64,000 bases of DNA from contig NZ_BPUO01000006.1 of assembly GCF_022179805.1 (NCBI RefSeq), positions 124,001 to 188,000 on the forward strand. The letters run 5' to 3'. The notes under the pieces are model-generated. The model did not search any database and was not told where the DNA came from. It was given only the letters and a program-made list of their open reading frames with translations. Both the position numbers and the translations under genes were made by a program. Positions 18,971 to 33,200 of this stretch are shown piece after piece (within the stretch, counting starts at the first letter, position 1; each line of letters opens with the position of its first letter). The DNA is from Cupriavidus pauculus. GTDB taxonomy: Bacteria > Pseudomonadota > Gammaproteobacteria > Burkholderiales > Burkholderiaceae.

Positions 18971-21571
18971 GTGCCCACGCTCCTCCTCGACCCGTCCATG
19001 GACACCACGCCGGAACTGCTGCTCTGCCAGCGCATTCGCGACAGGCTCAAGGCCGACAAGCAGGCCCTGTTTGCCGACTTCGACGCCAACAACCAGGTCA
19101 TGCCGCTGGTGACCAAGCTGCGCCGCGCCGTCGACGCCGCGCTGGTCGAAGCATGGACCGGCCTGGAGCTGCCTGCGTCCGCCGCACTGGTGGCGGTGGG
19201 CGGCTATGGCCGTGGCGAGCTGTTCCCGCATTCGGATGTCGACGTGCTGCTGTTGCTGCCGGGCGAGCCGGACGCCGACACCACCGCGCGGCTCGAACGG
19301 TTCATCGGCCTGTGCTGGGACCTGGGGCTGGAGATCGGATCGTCGGTACGCACCGTCGACGACTGCATCCGCGAGTCGGAAGCCGACATCACGATCCGCA
19401 CGTCGCTGCTTGAAGCGCGCCTGCTGACCGGCAGCAAGAAGCTGTTCCAGTCGATGCAGACGCGCTACCTGGCCGACATGGACCCGGCCGACTTCTTCCA
19501 GGCCAAGCTGCTGGAACTGCGCCAGCGCCATGCCAAGTACCAGGACACGCCCTACGCGCTGGAACCGAACTGCAAGGAAAGCCCGGGCGGCCTGCGCGAC
19601 CTGCAGGTAATCCTGTGGATGACGAAGGCGGCGGGGCTTGGCGATAGCTGGAAGGAACTGTTCGAGCGCGGCCTGCTGACCGAGCGCGAATCGCAGGAAC
19701 TGGCCCGCAACGAGCGGCTGCTGCGCACGATCCGCGCGCGCCTGCACCTGCTGGCCGGCCGCCGGCAGGACGTGCTGGTCTTCGACATGCAGACCGCGCT
19801 GGCCGAGTCGTTCGGCTACCGCCAGACCACGCACAAGCGCGCCAGCGAGCAGCTGATGCGCCGCTACTACTGGGCAGCCAAGGCCGTCACGCAGCTCAAC
19901 AGCGTACTGCTGCTGAACATCGAGGCCATGCTGTTCCCCAGCGAATCGCAGGTCACGCGCGCGATCAACGAGCGCTTTGTGGAACGCCAGGGCATGCTGG
20001 AAATCACCAGCGATGACCTGTACGAGCAGAATCCGCACGCGATCCTGGAAACGTTCCTGCTGTACGAGCGCACGCCGGGCGTGAAGGGCCTGTCGCCGCG
20101 CACGCTGCGCGGGCTGTACAACGCGCGCACGGTGATGGACGCCAGCTGGCGCAACGACCCCGTGAACCGCAAGCTGTTCCTGGCGATCGTGCAGGAGCCG
20201 CAGGGCATCACGCACGCGCTGCGGCTGATGAACCAGACCAGCGTGCTGGGCCGCTACCTGATCAATTTCCGGCGCATCGTGGGCCAGATGCAGCACGACC
20301 TGTTCCACGTCTACACGGTGGACCAGCACATCCTGATGGTCGTGCGCAACATGCGGCGCTTCGCCATCGTCGAGCACACGCACGAGTTTCCGTTCTGCAG
20401 CCAGCTCATGGCCGGTTTCGACCGCCCGTGGGTGCTGTGGGTGGCCGCGCTGTTCCACGACATCGCCAAGGGCCGTGGCGGCGACCATTCGAAGCTGGGC
20501 ACCGTCGATGCGCGCCGCTTCTGCAAGCAGCACGGCATCTCGCGCGAGGACACCGACCTGATCGCCTGGCTGGTCGAGCATCACCTGACCCTGAGCCACG
20601 TGGCGCAGAAGCAGGACCTGACCGATCCGGACGTGGTCAAGGCATTCGCGCAGGTGGTGGGCAACGAGCGCTACCTGACGGCGCTGTACCTGCTGACCGT
20701 GGCCGATATTCGCGGCACGAGCCCCAAGGTCTGGAATGCCTGGAAGGGCAAGCTGCTGGAAGACCTGTATCGCATTACCCTGCGCGTGCTGGGCGGCGCA
20801 CGGATCGATCAGCATTCGCTGTGGGCGCAGAAGCGCGACGACACCATCTCGCAGCTCCGACTCAAGGCGTTCGATCCCGAACTGGCCAAGCCGCTGTGGG
20901 ACAAGCTCGACATGTCGTTCTTCATGCGGCACGATGCGCGCGACATTGCCTGGGTGACGCGGCACCTGTTCAACAAGGTCAACAGCGCCGACCCCGTGGT
21001 CAAGGCGCGCGTGTCGCCGGCCGGCGAGGGCCTGCAGGTGGTGGTGTACGTCAAGGACCAGCCGGACCTGTTCGCGCGCATTTGCGGCTATTTCGAGCGC
21101 AAGGCGTTTTCGATCCAGGACGCCAAGATCGAGACCACGCGCGATGGCTACGCGCTGGACACCTTCCAGATCACCGACCCGGGCCTGGATGGCGATTACC
21201 GCGACATCCTGGCGCTGGTGGAGCACGAACTGACCGAGCGCGTGCGCCTGGAGTGCCCGCTGCCGGACCCAACGCAAGGCCGGCTGTCGCGCCAGTCGCG
21301 CAGTTTTCCGATCAAGCCGCGCGTGGACCTGCGTCCCGACGAACGCGGCCAGTATTACCTGTTGTCGGTCTCGGCCAACGACCGCACGGGCCTGTTGTAC
21401 GCGATTGCCCGCGTACTGGCCAAATACCGCGTGTCCGTGCATTCGGCACGCATCAATACGCTCGGCGAACGCGTGGAAGACGTGTTCCTGGTCGATGGCT
21501 CGCGCCTGACCGCCGACAACCGATTGCAGATTCAAGTAGAACAGGATTTGCTCGACGCGCTGGCCATCTGA
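18971..21571 (+). CDS. glnD: bifunctional uridylyltransferase/uridylyl-removing enzyme GlnD
   Basis: GlnD senses glutamine and adds or removes UMP on PII proteins. The order of domains is clear. The nucleotidyltransferase has [19 protein letters not shown] at about residues 77-95, with the Asp pair at 89 and 91. A helical linker carries [13 protein letters not shown]. The HD hydrolase has [15 protein letters not shown] near residue 495. Two ACT domains follow (about 690-770 and 790-866). The length of 866 fits the family. The start is either GTG 18971 or ATG 18998; neither has a good ribosome-binding site, so this end is uncertain. Confidence 0.96.
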   Translation: MPTLLLDPSMDTTPELLLCQRIRDRLKADKQALFADFDANNQVMPLVTKLRRAVDAALVEAWTGLELPASAALVAVGGYGRGELFPHSDVDVLLLLPGEPDADTTARLERFIGLCWDLGLEIGSSVRTVDDCIRESEADITIRTSLLEARLLTGSKKLFQSMQTRYLADMDPADFFQAKLLELRQRHAKYQDTPYALEPNCKESPGGLRDLQVILWMTKAAGLGDSWKELFERGLLTERESQELARNERLLRTIRARLHLLAGRRQDVLVFDMQTALAESFGYRQTTHKRASEQLMRRYYWAAKAVTQLNSVLLLNIEAMLFPSESQVTRAINERFVERQGMLEITSDDLYEQNPHAILETFLLYERTPGVKGLSPRTLRGLYNARTVMDASWRNDPVNRKLFLAIVQEPQGITHALRLMNQTSVLGRYLINFRRIVGQMQHDLFHVYTVDQHILMVVRNMRRFAIVEHTHEFPFCSQLMAGFDRPWVLWVAALFHDIAKGRGGDHSKLGTVDARRFCKQHGISREDTDLIAWLVEHHLTLSHVAQKQDLTDPDVVKAFAQVVGNERYLTALYLLTVADIRGTSPKVWNAWKGKLLEDLYRITLRVLGGARIDQHSLWAQKRDDTISQLRLKAFDPELAKPLWDKLDMSFFMRHDARDIAWVTRHLFNKVNSADPVVKARVSPAGEGLQVVVYVKDQPDLFARICGYFERKAFSIQDAKIETTRDGYALDTFQITDPGLDGDYRDILALVEHELTERVRLECPLPDPTQGRLSRQSRSFPIKPRVDLRPDERGQYYLLSVSANDRTGLLYAIARVLAKYRVSVHSARINTLGERVEDVFLVDGSRLTADNRLQIQVEQDLLDALAI

Positions 21572-21607
21572 TCCCGGGATGACCGGCGCGCGAGCGCTTG
21601 GAAAGAT

Positions 21608-23593
21608 ATGACAGACAGCAACCCGCCCGGCCGCAAGACGCTGGGCATCAAGACTCCTACAACGGATGCGCCGCGCAAGGCCACCCGCCCGGTGCGCGTT
21701 TCCGACCTGAACCGCAAGCGCGTTCAGGAAGTGGTCACGGGCATCAAGCAGGCCAAGGAGCGCGCATCCGACAAGGACAAGCGCAAGTCCGCGCCGGCCG
21801 AAGGCGCCCCGCGCCAGGACCGTCAGGCACGCCCTGCCCGCCCGCGCCCGGAAGGCGACCGCGCACCACGCCGCTTCGAAGGCGAGCGCAGCGAGCGTCC
21901 GCGCCGGTTTGAAGGCGAAGGCAGCGACCGTCCGCGTCGCTTTGAAGGCGAGCGTACCGAGCGTCCGCGCCGTTTCGAAGGGGAAGGCGGCGACCGCCCT
22001 CGCCGCTTCGAGGGTGAGCGCACCGAACGCCCGCGTCGTTTCGAAGGCGAAGGTAGCGACCGTCCGCGTCGCTTCGAAGGCCAAGGCGCCGAGCGTCCCC
22101 GCCGTTTCGAAGGCGAGCGCACCGAGCGTCCGCGCCGTTTTGAAGGCGAAGGCGGTGACCGCCCTCGCCGCTTTGAAGGCCAAGGCACCGACCGCCCTCG
22201 TCGCTTTGAAGGCGAGCGCACCGAGCGCCCGCGTCGCTTTGAAGGTGAAGGCAGCGACCATCCTCGCCGCTTTGAAGGCCAAGGCACTGACCGCCCTCGC
22301 CGCTTCGAAGGCCAAGGCGGTGATCGTCCGCGTCGTTTCGAAGGCGAAGGCAGTGACCGCCCTCGCCGCTTTGAAGGCCAAGGCACTGACCGTCCGCGCC
22401 GCTTCGAAGGCCAAGGCGGTGATCGTCCGCGTCGTTTCGAAGGCGAAGGCAGTGACCGCCCTCGCCGCTTTGAAGGCCAAGGCACTGACCGCCCGCGCCA
22501 CTTCGAAGGCCAAGGCCCCGATCGTCCGCGTCGTTTCGAAGGCGAAGGCAGCGACCGCCCCCGTCGTTTCGAAGGCCAAGGCACCGACCGCCCTCGTCGC
22601 TTTGAAGGCCAAGGCACCGACCGTCCGCGCCGCTTCGAAGGTGAAGGCGCCGATCGTCCGCGCCGGTTCGGCGACGAAAACCGTCCGCAGCGTCCGCGTC
22701 GCGACGACGATGCGCCGCGCCGTGGCAATGCACCGGCACGCCGCTTCAGCGACACGTCGGATCGCGCCCGCCCGGTGCGTGCGGAACGTCCGGCGCCGCA
22801 GCCGGCCGCCGAGCCGCGTGAAGACGGTCTGGTGCGTCTGTCCAAGCGTATGTCGGAACTGGGTCTGTGCTCGCGCCGCGAGGCCGACGAATGGATTCCG
22901 CGCGGCTGGGTGCTGGTGGACGGCGAGCCCGTGACCGAACTGGGCTCGCGTATCCGGCCCGATGCCGAGATCGAAATCCGCCAGGAAGCCCGTTCGGAGC
23001 AAGGCGAGCGAGTGACCGTGCTGCTGAACAAGCCGGTCGGCTATGTGTCCGGCCAGGCCGAGGACGGCTACGAGCCGGCTGCCGTGCTGTTCGCGGCAGA
23101 GAACCAGTGGGAAGAAGACCCCACGCGCAAGCGCTTTGCGCCGTGGCAGCACAAGAACCTGGCGCCGGCGGGCCGGCTCGACATCGACTCCACGGGTCTG
23201 CTGGTGTTGACGCAGGACGGCCGTGTTGCGCGCGCCCTGATCGGCGACGATTCGACCGTCGAAAAGGAATACCTGGTTCGCGTGGTGTGGGAATCGCCGC
23301 AAGGCGCGGTGGATCGCAATATCAGCGCCGTGTTCCCGGAAGACCAGCTCGAACGCCTGCGCTTTGGCCTGTCGCTCGACGGCGTGGCGCTGAAGCCGGC
23401 CAAGGTGAGCTGGCAGAACGAGGAGCAACTGCGATTCGTGCTGCGTGAAGGCCGCAAGCGCCAGATCCGCCGGATGTGCGAACAGGTCGGGCTGCAGGTC
23501 GTGGGCCTGAAGCGCGTGCGCATGGGCCGCATCGCGCTGGGCGACCTGCCTCCTGGCCAGTGGCGCTTCCTGGGCCAGTTCGAGAAGTTCTGA
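21608..23593 (+). CDS. RsuA/RluF-type pseudouridine synthase with a long repeat domain
   Basis: The C-terminal third is a standard 23S rRNA pseudouridine synthase. An S4 RNA-binding domain (RLSKRMSELGLCSRREADEW, about residue 418 on) is followed by the catalytic domain with GRLDIDSTGLLVLTQDG (catalytic Asp), LREGRKRQIRRMCE and LPPGQWR. These last two resemble RluF more than RluB. Before it lies an unusual low-complexity region: 24 copies of an 11-residue unit R-P-R-R-F-E-G-x-G-x-D/E plus a partial copy (residues about 86-356), then another basic linker. The repeat region is rich in Arg, Gly and Glu and is surely disordered; it may bind RNA or other proteins. The total of 661 residues is more than twice the family norm. 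Confidence 0.9.
   Translation: MTDSNPPGRKTLGIKTPTTDAPRKATRPVRVSDLNRKRVQEVVTGIKQAKERASDKDKRKSAPAEGAPRQDRQARPARPRPEGDRAPRRFEGERSERPRRFEGEGSDRPRRFEGERTERPRRFEGEGGDRPRRFEGERTERPRRFEGEGSDRPRRFEGQGAERPRRFEGERTERPRRFEGEGGDRPRRFEGQGTDRPRRFEGERTERPRRFEGEGSDHPRRFEGQGTDRPRRFEGQGGDRPRRFEGEGSDRPRRFEGQGTDRPRRFEGQGGDRPRRFEGEGSDRPRRFEGQGTDRPRHFEGQGPDRPRRFEGEGSDRPRRFEGQGTDRPRRFEGQGTDRPRRFEGEGADRPRRFGDENRPQRPRRDDDAPRRGNAPARRFSDTSDRARPVRAERPAPQPAAEPREDGLVRLSKRMSELGLCSRREADEWIPRGWVLVDGEPVTELGSRIRPDAEIEIRQEARSEQGERVTVLLNKPVGYVSGQAEDGYEPAAVLFAAENQWEEDPTRKRFAPWQHKNLAPAGRLDIDSTGLLVLTQDGRVARALIGDDSTVEKEYLVRVVWESPQGAVDRNISAVFPEDQLERLRFGLSLDGVALKPAKVSWQNEEQLRFVLREGRKRQIRRMCEQVGLQVVGLKRVRMGRIALGDLPPGQWRFLGQFEKF
21866..22680 (+). 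repeat. 33-bp tandem repeat array inside the pseudouridine synthase gene
   Basis: About 24 in-frame copies of a 33-bp unit encode the 11-residue repeat. Units vary between Glu/Gln-Gly and Ser/Thr/Gly/Ala-Asp/Glu. A higher-order 99-bp (three-unit) duplication is nearly identical between about 22300-22391 and the next 99 bases, so the array has expanded recently and probably varies in length between strains. Confidence 0.9.
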
Positions 23594-23621
23594 ACGCGCC
23601 CGCGCCCGTCACTGCACCATC

Positions 23622-23681
23622 ACCGCGCCCCGCGCGCTGCAACCGCCTTGCGGTTGTGGCACGCGGGGCGCGGTCTTTTTA
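23622..23681 (+). terminator. strong intrinsic terminator after the pseudouridine synthase
   Basis: A long interrupted hairpin pairs ACCGCGCCCCGCG with CGCGGGGCGCGGT, with a second stem CAACCGC/GCGGTTG inside. It is followed by CTTTTTA. It closes the map-glnD-pseudouridine synthase side and separates it from the leftward regulator gene that ends at 23685. Confidence 0.85.
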
Positions 23682-23684
23682 CCC

Positions 23685-24596
23685 TCAGCCGTCTACCCTC
23701 GGCAACTTCCGCAGCGCGGCCTCCGCCTCTTCATCCGCCGGCACATAGACCAGCAACCGCGCGCCATTGCGTGGGGCGGTCCAGAAATTGGTCTGTGTCA
23801 GCTGAAAATCGCCGGTTGCCGGATGCGTGAACCGCTTGACGTGATTCTGGATGCCACGCACCTGGTAACGCTGCCAGAGCTGCTGGAATTTCTCGGACAC
23901 GGCCATGTAGCGCGCCAGTTGCGCTTCCCACAGCGGGTCCTGTACGTGCTCAGCCATGGCCGCGCGGTACATCGCCACCATGTTGCAGACCATCGCCTCC
24001 CAGTCCGGCACGGCACGGCGCCAGCCCGGGTGCGTGAGCGCCAGGTAGATGCAATTGCGATCCTCGGGCGGCAGCGCAGGAATATCGACGTGAAGCAGCC
24101 GGCAATACGCCGCGTTGTGCGCCACGATGTCGAACCGCGCGTTCTGCACCAGCGCCGGAATCGGGTCGAGCTGGTCGAGCAGCCGCTGCGTGGTGCCCGA
24201 TACCGTTTCGCAGGCCGACGTCCCGGACAGCGGCGCCGGCCGCTGCAGGCCGGCCAGCGTGAACAGATGCTCGGTTTCGGTGGCCGAGCACTGCAGCGCG
24301 GCCGCCACGGCATTGAGCACCTTCGGCGATACGCGGATCGGCCTGCCCTGCTCCAGCTTCGTGTACCACGTGATGCCGATGTCGGCCATCGCGGCCACTT
24401 CCTCGCGCCGCAAGCCGGGTGTGCGGCGCCGTCCCGCCGCGCGAGCCAATCCGATCCGCGCCGGGTCCAGGCTTTCGCGCCGGGCCCGCAGGAACGCGCC
24501 AAGTTCGGCTTCCCGGCCGGTGGCAACCGCGATCTCGCCGTCCAAAGCCGAGGCCCCCGCGTCCATTAGCGAATTCAAATCCTGCCGGGCGTTCAC
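23685..24596 (-). CDS. XRE-family regulator with MmyB-like ligand-binding domain
   Basis: This is a transcription factor with an N-terminal helix-turn-helix (TPGLRREEVAAMADIGITWYTKLEQG) and a C-terminal MmyB/PAS-like domain of about 170 residues (LLDQLDPIPALVQNARFDIVAHN onward). The domain is found in actinobacterial and proteobacterial regulators often divergent from a transporter or short-chain dehydrogenase. The GTG at 24596 is preceded by AGGAG at nine bases; an ATG at 24566 is the alternative. It is divergent from an MFS exporter, with shared repeats between them, so it probably represses that gene and itself. The inducing ligand is unknown. Confidence 0.85.
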   Translation of the reverse strand: MNARQDLNSLMDAGASALDGEIAVATGREAELGAFLRARRESLDPARIGLARAAGRRRTPGLRREEVAAMADIGITWYTKLEQGRPIRVSPKVLNAVAAALQCSATETEHLFTLAGLQRPAPLSGTSACETVSGTTQRLLDQLDPIPALVQNARFDIVAHNAAYCRLLHVDIPALPPEDRNCIYLALTHPGWRRAVPDWEAMVCNMVAMYRAAMAEHVQDPLWEAQLARYMAVSEKFQQLWQRYQVRGIQNHVKRFTHPATGDFQLTQTNFWTAPRNGARLLVYVPADEEAEAALRKLPRVDG

Positions 24597-24626
24597 GATG
24601 CGGCACTCCTGTCTAGCCTGACACTG

Positions 24627-24678
24627 TTTATACCAGTCTAACTGGACTCTTGTACCAGTCTGGATGCATGACCATACT
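24627..24678. promoter_or_regulatory. divergent promoter/operator for regulator and MFS gene
   Basis: Rightward: TTGTAC (24650-24655), a 17-base spacer, CATACT (24673-24678). Leftward: a TATAAA -10 at 24632-24627. Two direct copies of TACCAGTCT start at 24631 and 24653, exactly 22 bases apart; the first is part of a palindrome CCAGT-CTA-ACTGG. They overlap both promoters, the layout expected for a dimeric repressor bound on one face of the helix. Confidence 0.55.
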
Positions 24679-24710
24679 CCGTGCCTCAAGCCTTGTCGAG
24701 GTCAGATTTC

Positions 24711-26177
24711 ATGCAAGCTCCCGCCCCAACTTCCACAACATCCGCGCCGTCTCTAAGCCGCACCGGCCTGGCCGTGCTGCTGGCCGGCCAGTTGCTGCCG
24801 CAGATCGATTTCTCGATCGTCAACGTCGCACTGCATCCCATCGAGCATTCGCTGCACGCCACCCCCGCCGAACTGGAACTGATGGTGGCCGTCTACGGCG
24901 TCGCCTTCGCCGTTTGCCTGGCCATGGGTGGCCGGCTGGGCGACAACTTCGGGCGCCGGCGCGTCTTCAACGCGGGCGTGCTGCTGTTCGGCATTGCCTC
25001 GCTGCTGTGCGGCGTGGCCGGGTCCATGCTGGTATTGCTGGGCGCGCGGCTGTTGCAGGGCGCGGCCGCCGCGCTGCTGGTGCCGCAGATCCTGGCCACC
25101 ATCCACGTGGCGCTGCGTGGCCATGCCCATTCGCGGGCGCTGGCCCTGTTTGCATCGATCGGCGGCATGGCCTTCATCATCGGGCAGGTGCTGGGCGGGT
25201 TCCTGGTGGATGCCGATATCGGCGGCCTGGGCTGGCGTAATGCGTTCCTGATCAACCTCCCAGTGTGCGCGGCCATCCTGTGGCTGTCGCCACGCGTGAT
25301 TCCCGAAACGCGCCGCGACAATCCCGCCGGGGTGGATGTACCGGGCACTACGCTGCTGGCGATGGTGATCCTGGCCGTGCTGCTGCCGGTGGCGCTGGGA
25401 CCGATGTTCCAGTGGTCATGGCCGGTGCTGGCCGTGCTAGCGGCCGCCGCGCCGCTGACGCTGTGGCTCTGGCAGGTGGAAAAGCACCAGGAACGGCGTG
25501 GCGCGCAACCGCTGCTGCCGCCTTCGCTGGTGCGGCTGCCCAGCGTGCGCTTTGGCTTCGTGGTGGCGATCCTGTTCTACGCGTGCTGGAGCGGCTTCAT
25601 GTTCGTGCTGGCGCTGGCCGTGCAAGGCGGTGCCGGCATGACGCCAACCATGGCCGGCAATACGTTCATTCCGCTGGGGGTGGCGTTCTCGGTGGCATCG
25701 CTGATGAGTCCGCGCATCGTGAACCACTGGGGCCGCACGCGCGTGCTGCTGGTCGGCTGCCTGGTGCATCTGGCCGGCATGACCGCGCTGGCGTGGACGC
25801 TGCACCATGTCTGGCCGCATCCCGACCTGATGACGCTGGCGGCGCCAACCATGCTGATCGGCATCGGCAATGCACTGGTGGTGGGTTGTTTCTACCGGAT
25901 CGGCCTGGCCGACATTCCGCCCGATCATGCCGGGGCAGGCAGCGCGGCGTTGGCAACCGTCCAGCAGGCTTCGCTGGGACTCGGTTCGGCGCTGCTCGGC
26001 ACGGTGTTCGCGCAGCGGCTGCATCACGGCGGCAGCTACCTCGACGCCACGCTGGCCAGCCTGGGCTTCGAGCTGTGCCTGATGACGGCACTGGTGGTGG
26101 CGGCGGTGGTCTATCACACCCGCCACGGACGGCCGGTGCTGCCTGCGTGCGCCGCCGCGCCGGCTCAGTCGTCGTAG
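24711..26177 (+). CDS. MFS drug-efflux-type transporter, DHA2 (14-segment) family
   Basis: This is a proton-coupled exporter of the EmrB/QacA type in the inner membrane. The 488-residue product has about 14 hydrophobic segments. Motif [15 protein letters not shown] lies after the second one, and a motif-C-like Gly/Ala-rich segment ([16 protein letters not shown]) lies near residue 150. I take ATG 24711 rather than the GTG at 24681, which would lie upstream of the inferred transcription start. The C-terminus overlaps the convergent def gene by 13 bases. Substrate is unknown. Confidence 0.88.
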   Translation: MQAPAPTSTTSAPSLSRTGLAVLLAGQLLPQIDFSIVNVALHPIEHSLHATPAELELMVAVYGVAFAVCLAMGGRLGDNFGRRRVFNAGVLLFGIASLLCGVAGSMLVLLGARLLQGAAAALLVPQILATIHVALRGHAHSRALALFASIGGMAFIIGQVLGGFLVDADIGGLGWRNAFLINLPVCAAILWLSPRVIPETRRDNPAGVDVPGTTLLAMVILAVLLPVALGPMFQWSWPVLAVLAAAAPLTLWLWQVEKHQERRGAQPLLPPSLVRLPSVRFGFVVAILFYACWSGFMFVLALAVQGGAGMTPTMAGNTFIPLGVAFSVASLMSPRIVNHWGRTRVLLVGCLVHLAGMTALAWTLHHVWPHPDLMTLAAPTMLIGIGNALVVGCFYRIGLADIPPDHAGAGSAALATVQQASLGLGSALLGTVFAQRLHHGGSYLDATLASLGFELCLMTALVVAAVVYHTRHGRPVLPACAAAPAQSS

Positions 26178-26698
26178 TTGGGCGGCAGTTCCGGGAACAG
26201 GACTTCCGTGAAGCCAAAGCGCGTGAAGTCCTTGACCCGCATCGGATACAGCACGCCGATCAGGTGATCGCACTCGTGCTGCACCACGCGCGCGTGGAAG
26301 CCGTCTGCCACGCGCTCGATCGGATTGCCCAGCAGGTCAAAGCCTGAATACTTCAGGCTGATATGGCGCGGCACCACGCCGCGCAGGCCCGGCACTGACA
26401 GGCAGCCTTCCCAGCCGTCTTCCATCTCCGTGGACAGCGGCTCCAGCACCGGATTGATCAGCACGGTCTTCGGCACGGTGGGCGCATCGGGATAGCGCGG
26501 GTTGCGATCGAAGCCAAAGATCACCACCTGCAGGTCTACGCCGATCTGCGGCGCGGCCAGGCCGGCGCCATTGGCATGTTCCATCGTGTCGAACATGTCG
26601 TCGATCAGCATGCGCAGCTCGGGCGTGTTGAACTGCGTCACGGGCCGTGCCTGCTGCAGCAGGCGCGGATCGCCCATCTTCAAGATGTCTCGGATCAT
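26165..26698 (-). CDS. def: peptide deformylase
   Basis: PDF removes the formyl group from nascent proteins with a metal centre. All three motifs are present: [18 protein letters not shown] (ligand Cys) and QHECDHLIG (two ligand His and the catalytic Glu). From ATG 26698 the product is 177 residues; the frame extends 15 codons upstream into the ligA end without similarity. It starts four bases after the ligA stop. A def copy next to fmt is usual, so this may be a second deformylase. Confidence 0.95.
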   Translation of the reverse strand: MIRDILKMGDPRLLQQARPVTQFNTPELRMLIDDMFDTMEHANGAGLAAPQIGVDLQVVIFGFDRNPRYPDAPTVPKTVLINPVLEPLSTEMEDGWEGCLSVPGLRGVVPRHISLKYSGFDLLGNPIERVADGFHARVVQHECDHLIGVLYPMRVKDFTRFGFTEVLFPELPPNYDD

Positions 26699-26702
26699 TG
26701 CG

Positions 26703-30226
<3,524 letters not shown>

Positions 30227-30227
30227 C

Positions 30228-33200
30228 TTAAGCGGCCTCCGCCATCGATACGGCTGCATCCATGTCCACCGCCACGATCCGCGAGACACCCTGCTCCTGC
30301 ATCGTCACGCCAATCAACTGGTGGGCCATCTCCATCGCAATCTTGTTGTGAGAAATAAATACGAACTGCGTCTTGTCGGACATGCGCGCCACCATGTTGG
30401 CGTAGCGCTCGGTATTGGCGTCGTCCAGCGGCGCGTCCACCTCGTCCAGCAAGCAGAATGGTGCCGGATTGAGCTGGAACATCGCAAACACCAGCGCAAT
30501 CGCGGTCAGCGCCTTTTCGCCGCCGGACAGCAGGTGAATCGTCGAGTTCTTCTTGCCTGGCGGCTGGGCCATCACCTGCACGCCGGCATCGAGGATTTCC
30601 TCGCCGGTCATGATCAGCCTGGCCTGGCCACCCCCGAACAGCGCCGGGAACAGTTCGCCGAAGTGATAATTGACCTGGTCGAACGTGCCTTGCAGCAGCG
30701 CGCGCGTTTCCTGGTCGATCTTGTTGATCGCGTCTTCCAGCGTGTTGATGGCATCGGTCAGGTCGGCCGTCTGCGCATCGAGGAAGGTCTTGCGTTCGCG
30801 CGCGGCTGAGAGTTCGTCCAGCGCCGCCATGTTGACCGGGCCCAGCGCGTTGATCGCGTTGTTCAGGCGCGTGACTTCGCCCTGCAGGTACGACGGCTTC
30901 AGGTCGCCGGTCAGCTTTTCGGCCAGCGCGGCCTCGTCGACCTCGGCCGTGGTCAGCTGCTCGGTGAACTGCTCCTGGTTCAGGCGCGCGGCCTGCTCCT
31001 TGAGCTGGCATTCGGTGATGCGGTCGCGCAGCGGCTGCAGGCTGCGCTCGGCGGCCAGGCGCTGTTCGTCGAACTGGCGCAGCTGGGCCGACAACGCGTC
31101 CAGCTCGATGCGCGCGGCGGACAGCTTCTGCTCCTTCTCGGCGCGGATTTCCAGCGCCTCGTGCAGCCCGGTGTTAGCGGTCTGCTCGTTGATCGTTTCC
31201 AGCTCGGCGCGTGCGTTTTCCAGCGATTCGGCCACGCGCTCGCTCTGGTCGGCGGCCATCTGGATATTGCGGCGCAACTCGTCGATACGGCCAGCCAGGT
31301 TGCGCTCGGCAAACACGGCTTCCTGGGCCGCGCGTTCGAAGTCGCGCAGTTGCTGGCGGGCGTTGGTGAGCTTAGTGTCCAGCGCGTCGAAGGCCATCTG
31401 CTGGTCTTCGTGCGACGCCTGCAGTTCGGCCAGTTGCGTGTCGTGCTGCTCGAAGCTGGCTTCGGATTCGGCACGGATCGCGCGCTGTTCGTCGATCTGC
31501 GCGTCGATTTCGGCCAGTTCCTCGCGGATCTGCGAGCTACGCGCCGAGAAGCGCTCCATGGCCTGCGACAGCTTCAGCACGTCCATCTGCAGCGCGTGCA
31601 CGCGGCGCGTGGCCTGCTCGGCGCGCGCCCGGGCCTCGATCAGCGTCGTGCTGGCATGCGTGTAGGACGTCTCGGCACGCACCGCAGCCGACCTGGCTTC
31701 GTCGGACAGCAGCATCTGCGCACGCGACTGCTTCTGCAGGTTCTCGATTTCCTGCTCGCGGGCCAGCATGCCGGCCTGCTCGGAATCGGCGGCGTAGATC
31801 TGGATGCCGTTGCGCCCCACCAGATGGCCATCGGCCACCACGAACTGGGCGCCTTCGGGCAGCGTGTTGCGGGCGGCCAGCGCCTGCGACATGTCGGCGG
31901 CCGTGTAGATATCGGCCAGCCAGTCCTGCATCACGGCCCGGATGCCCGGTTCGGTGATCTGCACCAGCGCCATCAGCGGACGCAGGCCAGCCGGCGCCTC
32001 CACGGGACGCGCGGCAGCCGGCGGCGTGTAGAACGCGAGCTTGGCCGGCGGTGCATCGAACAGGAATCCCTTGACCCAGTCCAGGTTCGACACTTCGAGC
32101 GCGGCCAGCTTTTCGCGCAGCACCGATTCCAGGGCGTTTTCCCAGCCCGGCTCGATATGGATCTTCTTCCACAGGCGCGGCAGATCGGCCAGCCCATGGC
32201 GCTCCAGCCACGGCTGCACCTTGCCGTCGGTCTGGACGCTTTCCTGCAACTGGCGCAGCGCCACCAGGCGGGCGTCCAGCGAGGCGATGGCGGCGGCCTC
32301 GGCCTGCACACGCTCCTGCGCGGCACGGCGCTCGGTGTCCAGGCGCGGCACCGATTCCTCGGCGTCCATCAGCGACGCCTGGGATTCTTCCAGCATCGCT
32401 TCCTGCTCGGTCAGGTCCATGCGCAGTTCTTCCAGGCGCACTTCGTCCGGACGATCCAGACCCTGTTCCTCGCCCTTCAGGCGTTCCTTGCGCTGCTCAA
32501 GCTGCTGCAGCATCTGGTTGGCATTGCGCTGGTGCGCCGCCTCCAGCTTCAGCGCCTGCTCGGCCTGCATGATCCCGCTGCGCTGGTCGTTGAGCTTCTG
32601 CTGCGCGTCGCGCCATTGCGCTTCCACCGTTGGCAGCTCGTCGCTCTTCTGCGCCACGGTGTCCTGGGCCTCGATCGTGCGGGCCTCGGACAGCGCCAGG
32701 TCTTCCTCGGCCTGCGCGATATCGTCGTTGGCCTGGTCGGCCTTGCCCTGCCACTGCTCGCGCTGCGCCGTCAGCGCCGCGATCTGGGCCTGCAAGCGGT
32801 TGCGCGACTCCACCACATAGCGGATTTCGGCCTCGAGCTTGCTGACCTCGGCATTGGCCTCGTACAGCGCGCCCTGCGCCACGTGCATGCCGTCGGACGC
32901 CGCGTAGTGGGCGGCGCGCATGGTTTCGAGCTCGGCCTCTACATGGCGCAACTGCGCGGTCTGGGCTTCGAGATCGATCTGTGCCTGGTCGATGGCGCGC
33001 GCATGGCGCTCCTGCTCGGCCTGGGCTTCGCGCTTGCGTAGCAGCCACAGCAGGTGCTGCTTTTCCTCGCCTTCGGACTGCAACTGGCGGTAGCGTTGGG
33101 CCACCTCGGCCTGGCCTTCCAGCTTGTCGAGGTTGTTGCCCAGTTCGCGCAGGATGTCTTCCACGCGGGTCAGGTTTTCGCGCGTGTCGCCCAGGCGGTT

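Noticed and set aside
21866..22680. A regularly spaced repeat that might suggest a CRISPR array
   Set aside because: The unit is 33 bp with no unique spacers, stays in frame and encodes an 11-residue protein repeat; no cas genes are near.
18476..23428. A 1650-codon open frame on the minus strand, antisense to map, glnD and the pseudouridine synthase
   Set aside because: It runs opposite to three confidently identified genes. Its low-complexity Ala/Arg/Phe/Thr stretches are the reverse reading of the 33-bp repeat, and high G+C suppresses stop codons there.
31161..33041. A 626-codon plus-strand frame opposite smc
   Set aside because: It is antisense to the coiled-coil arms of SMC, and its composition is that of a shadow frame.
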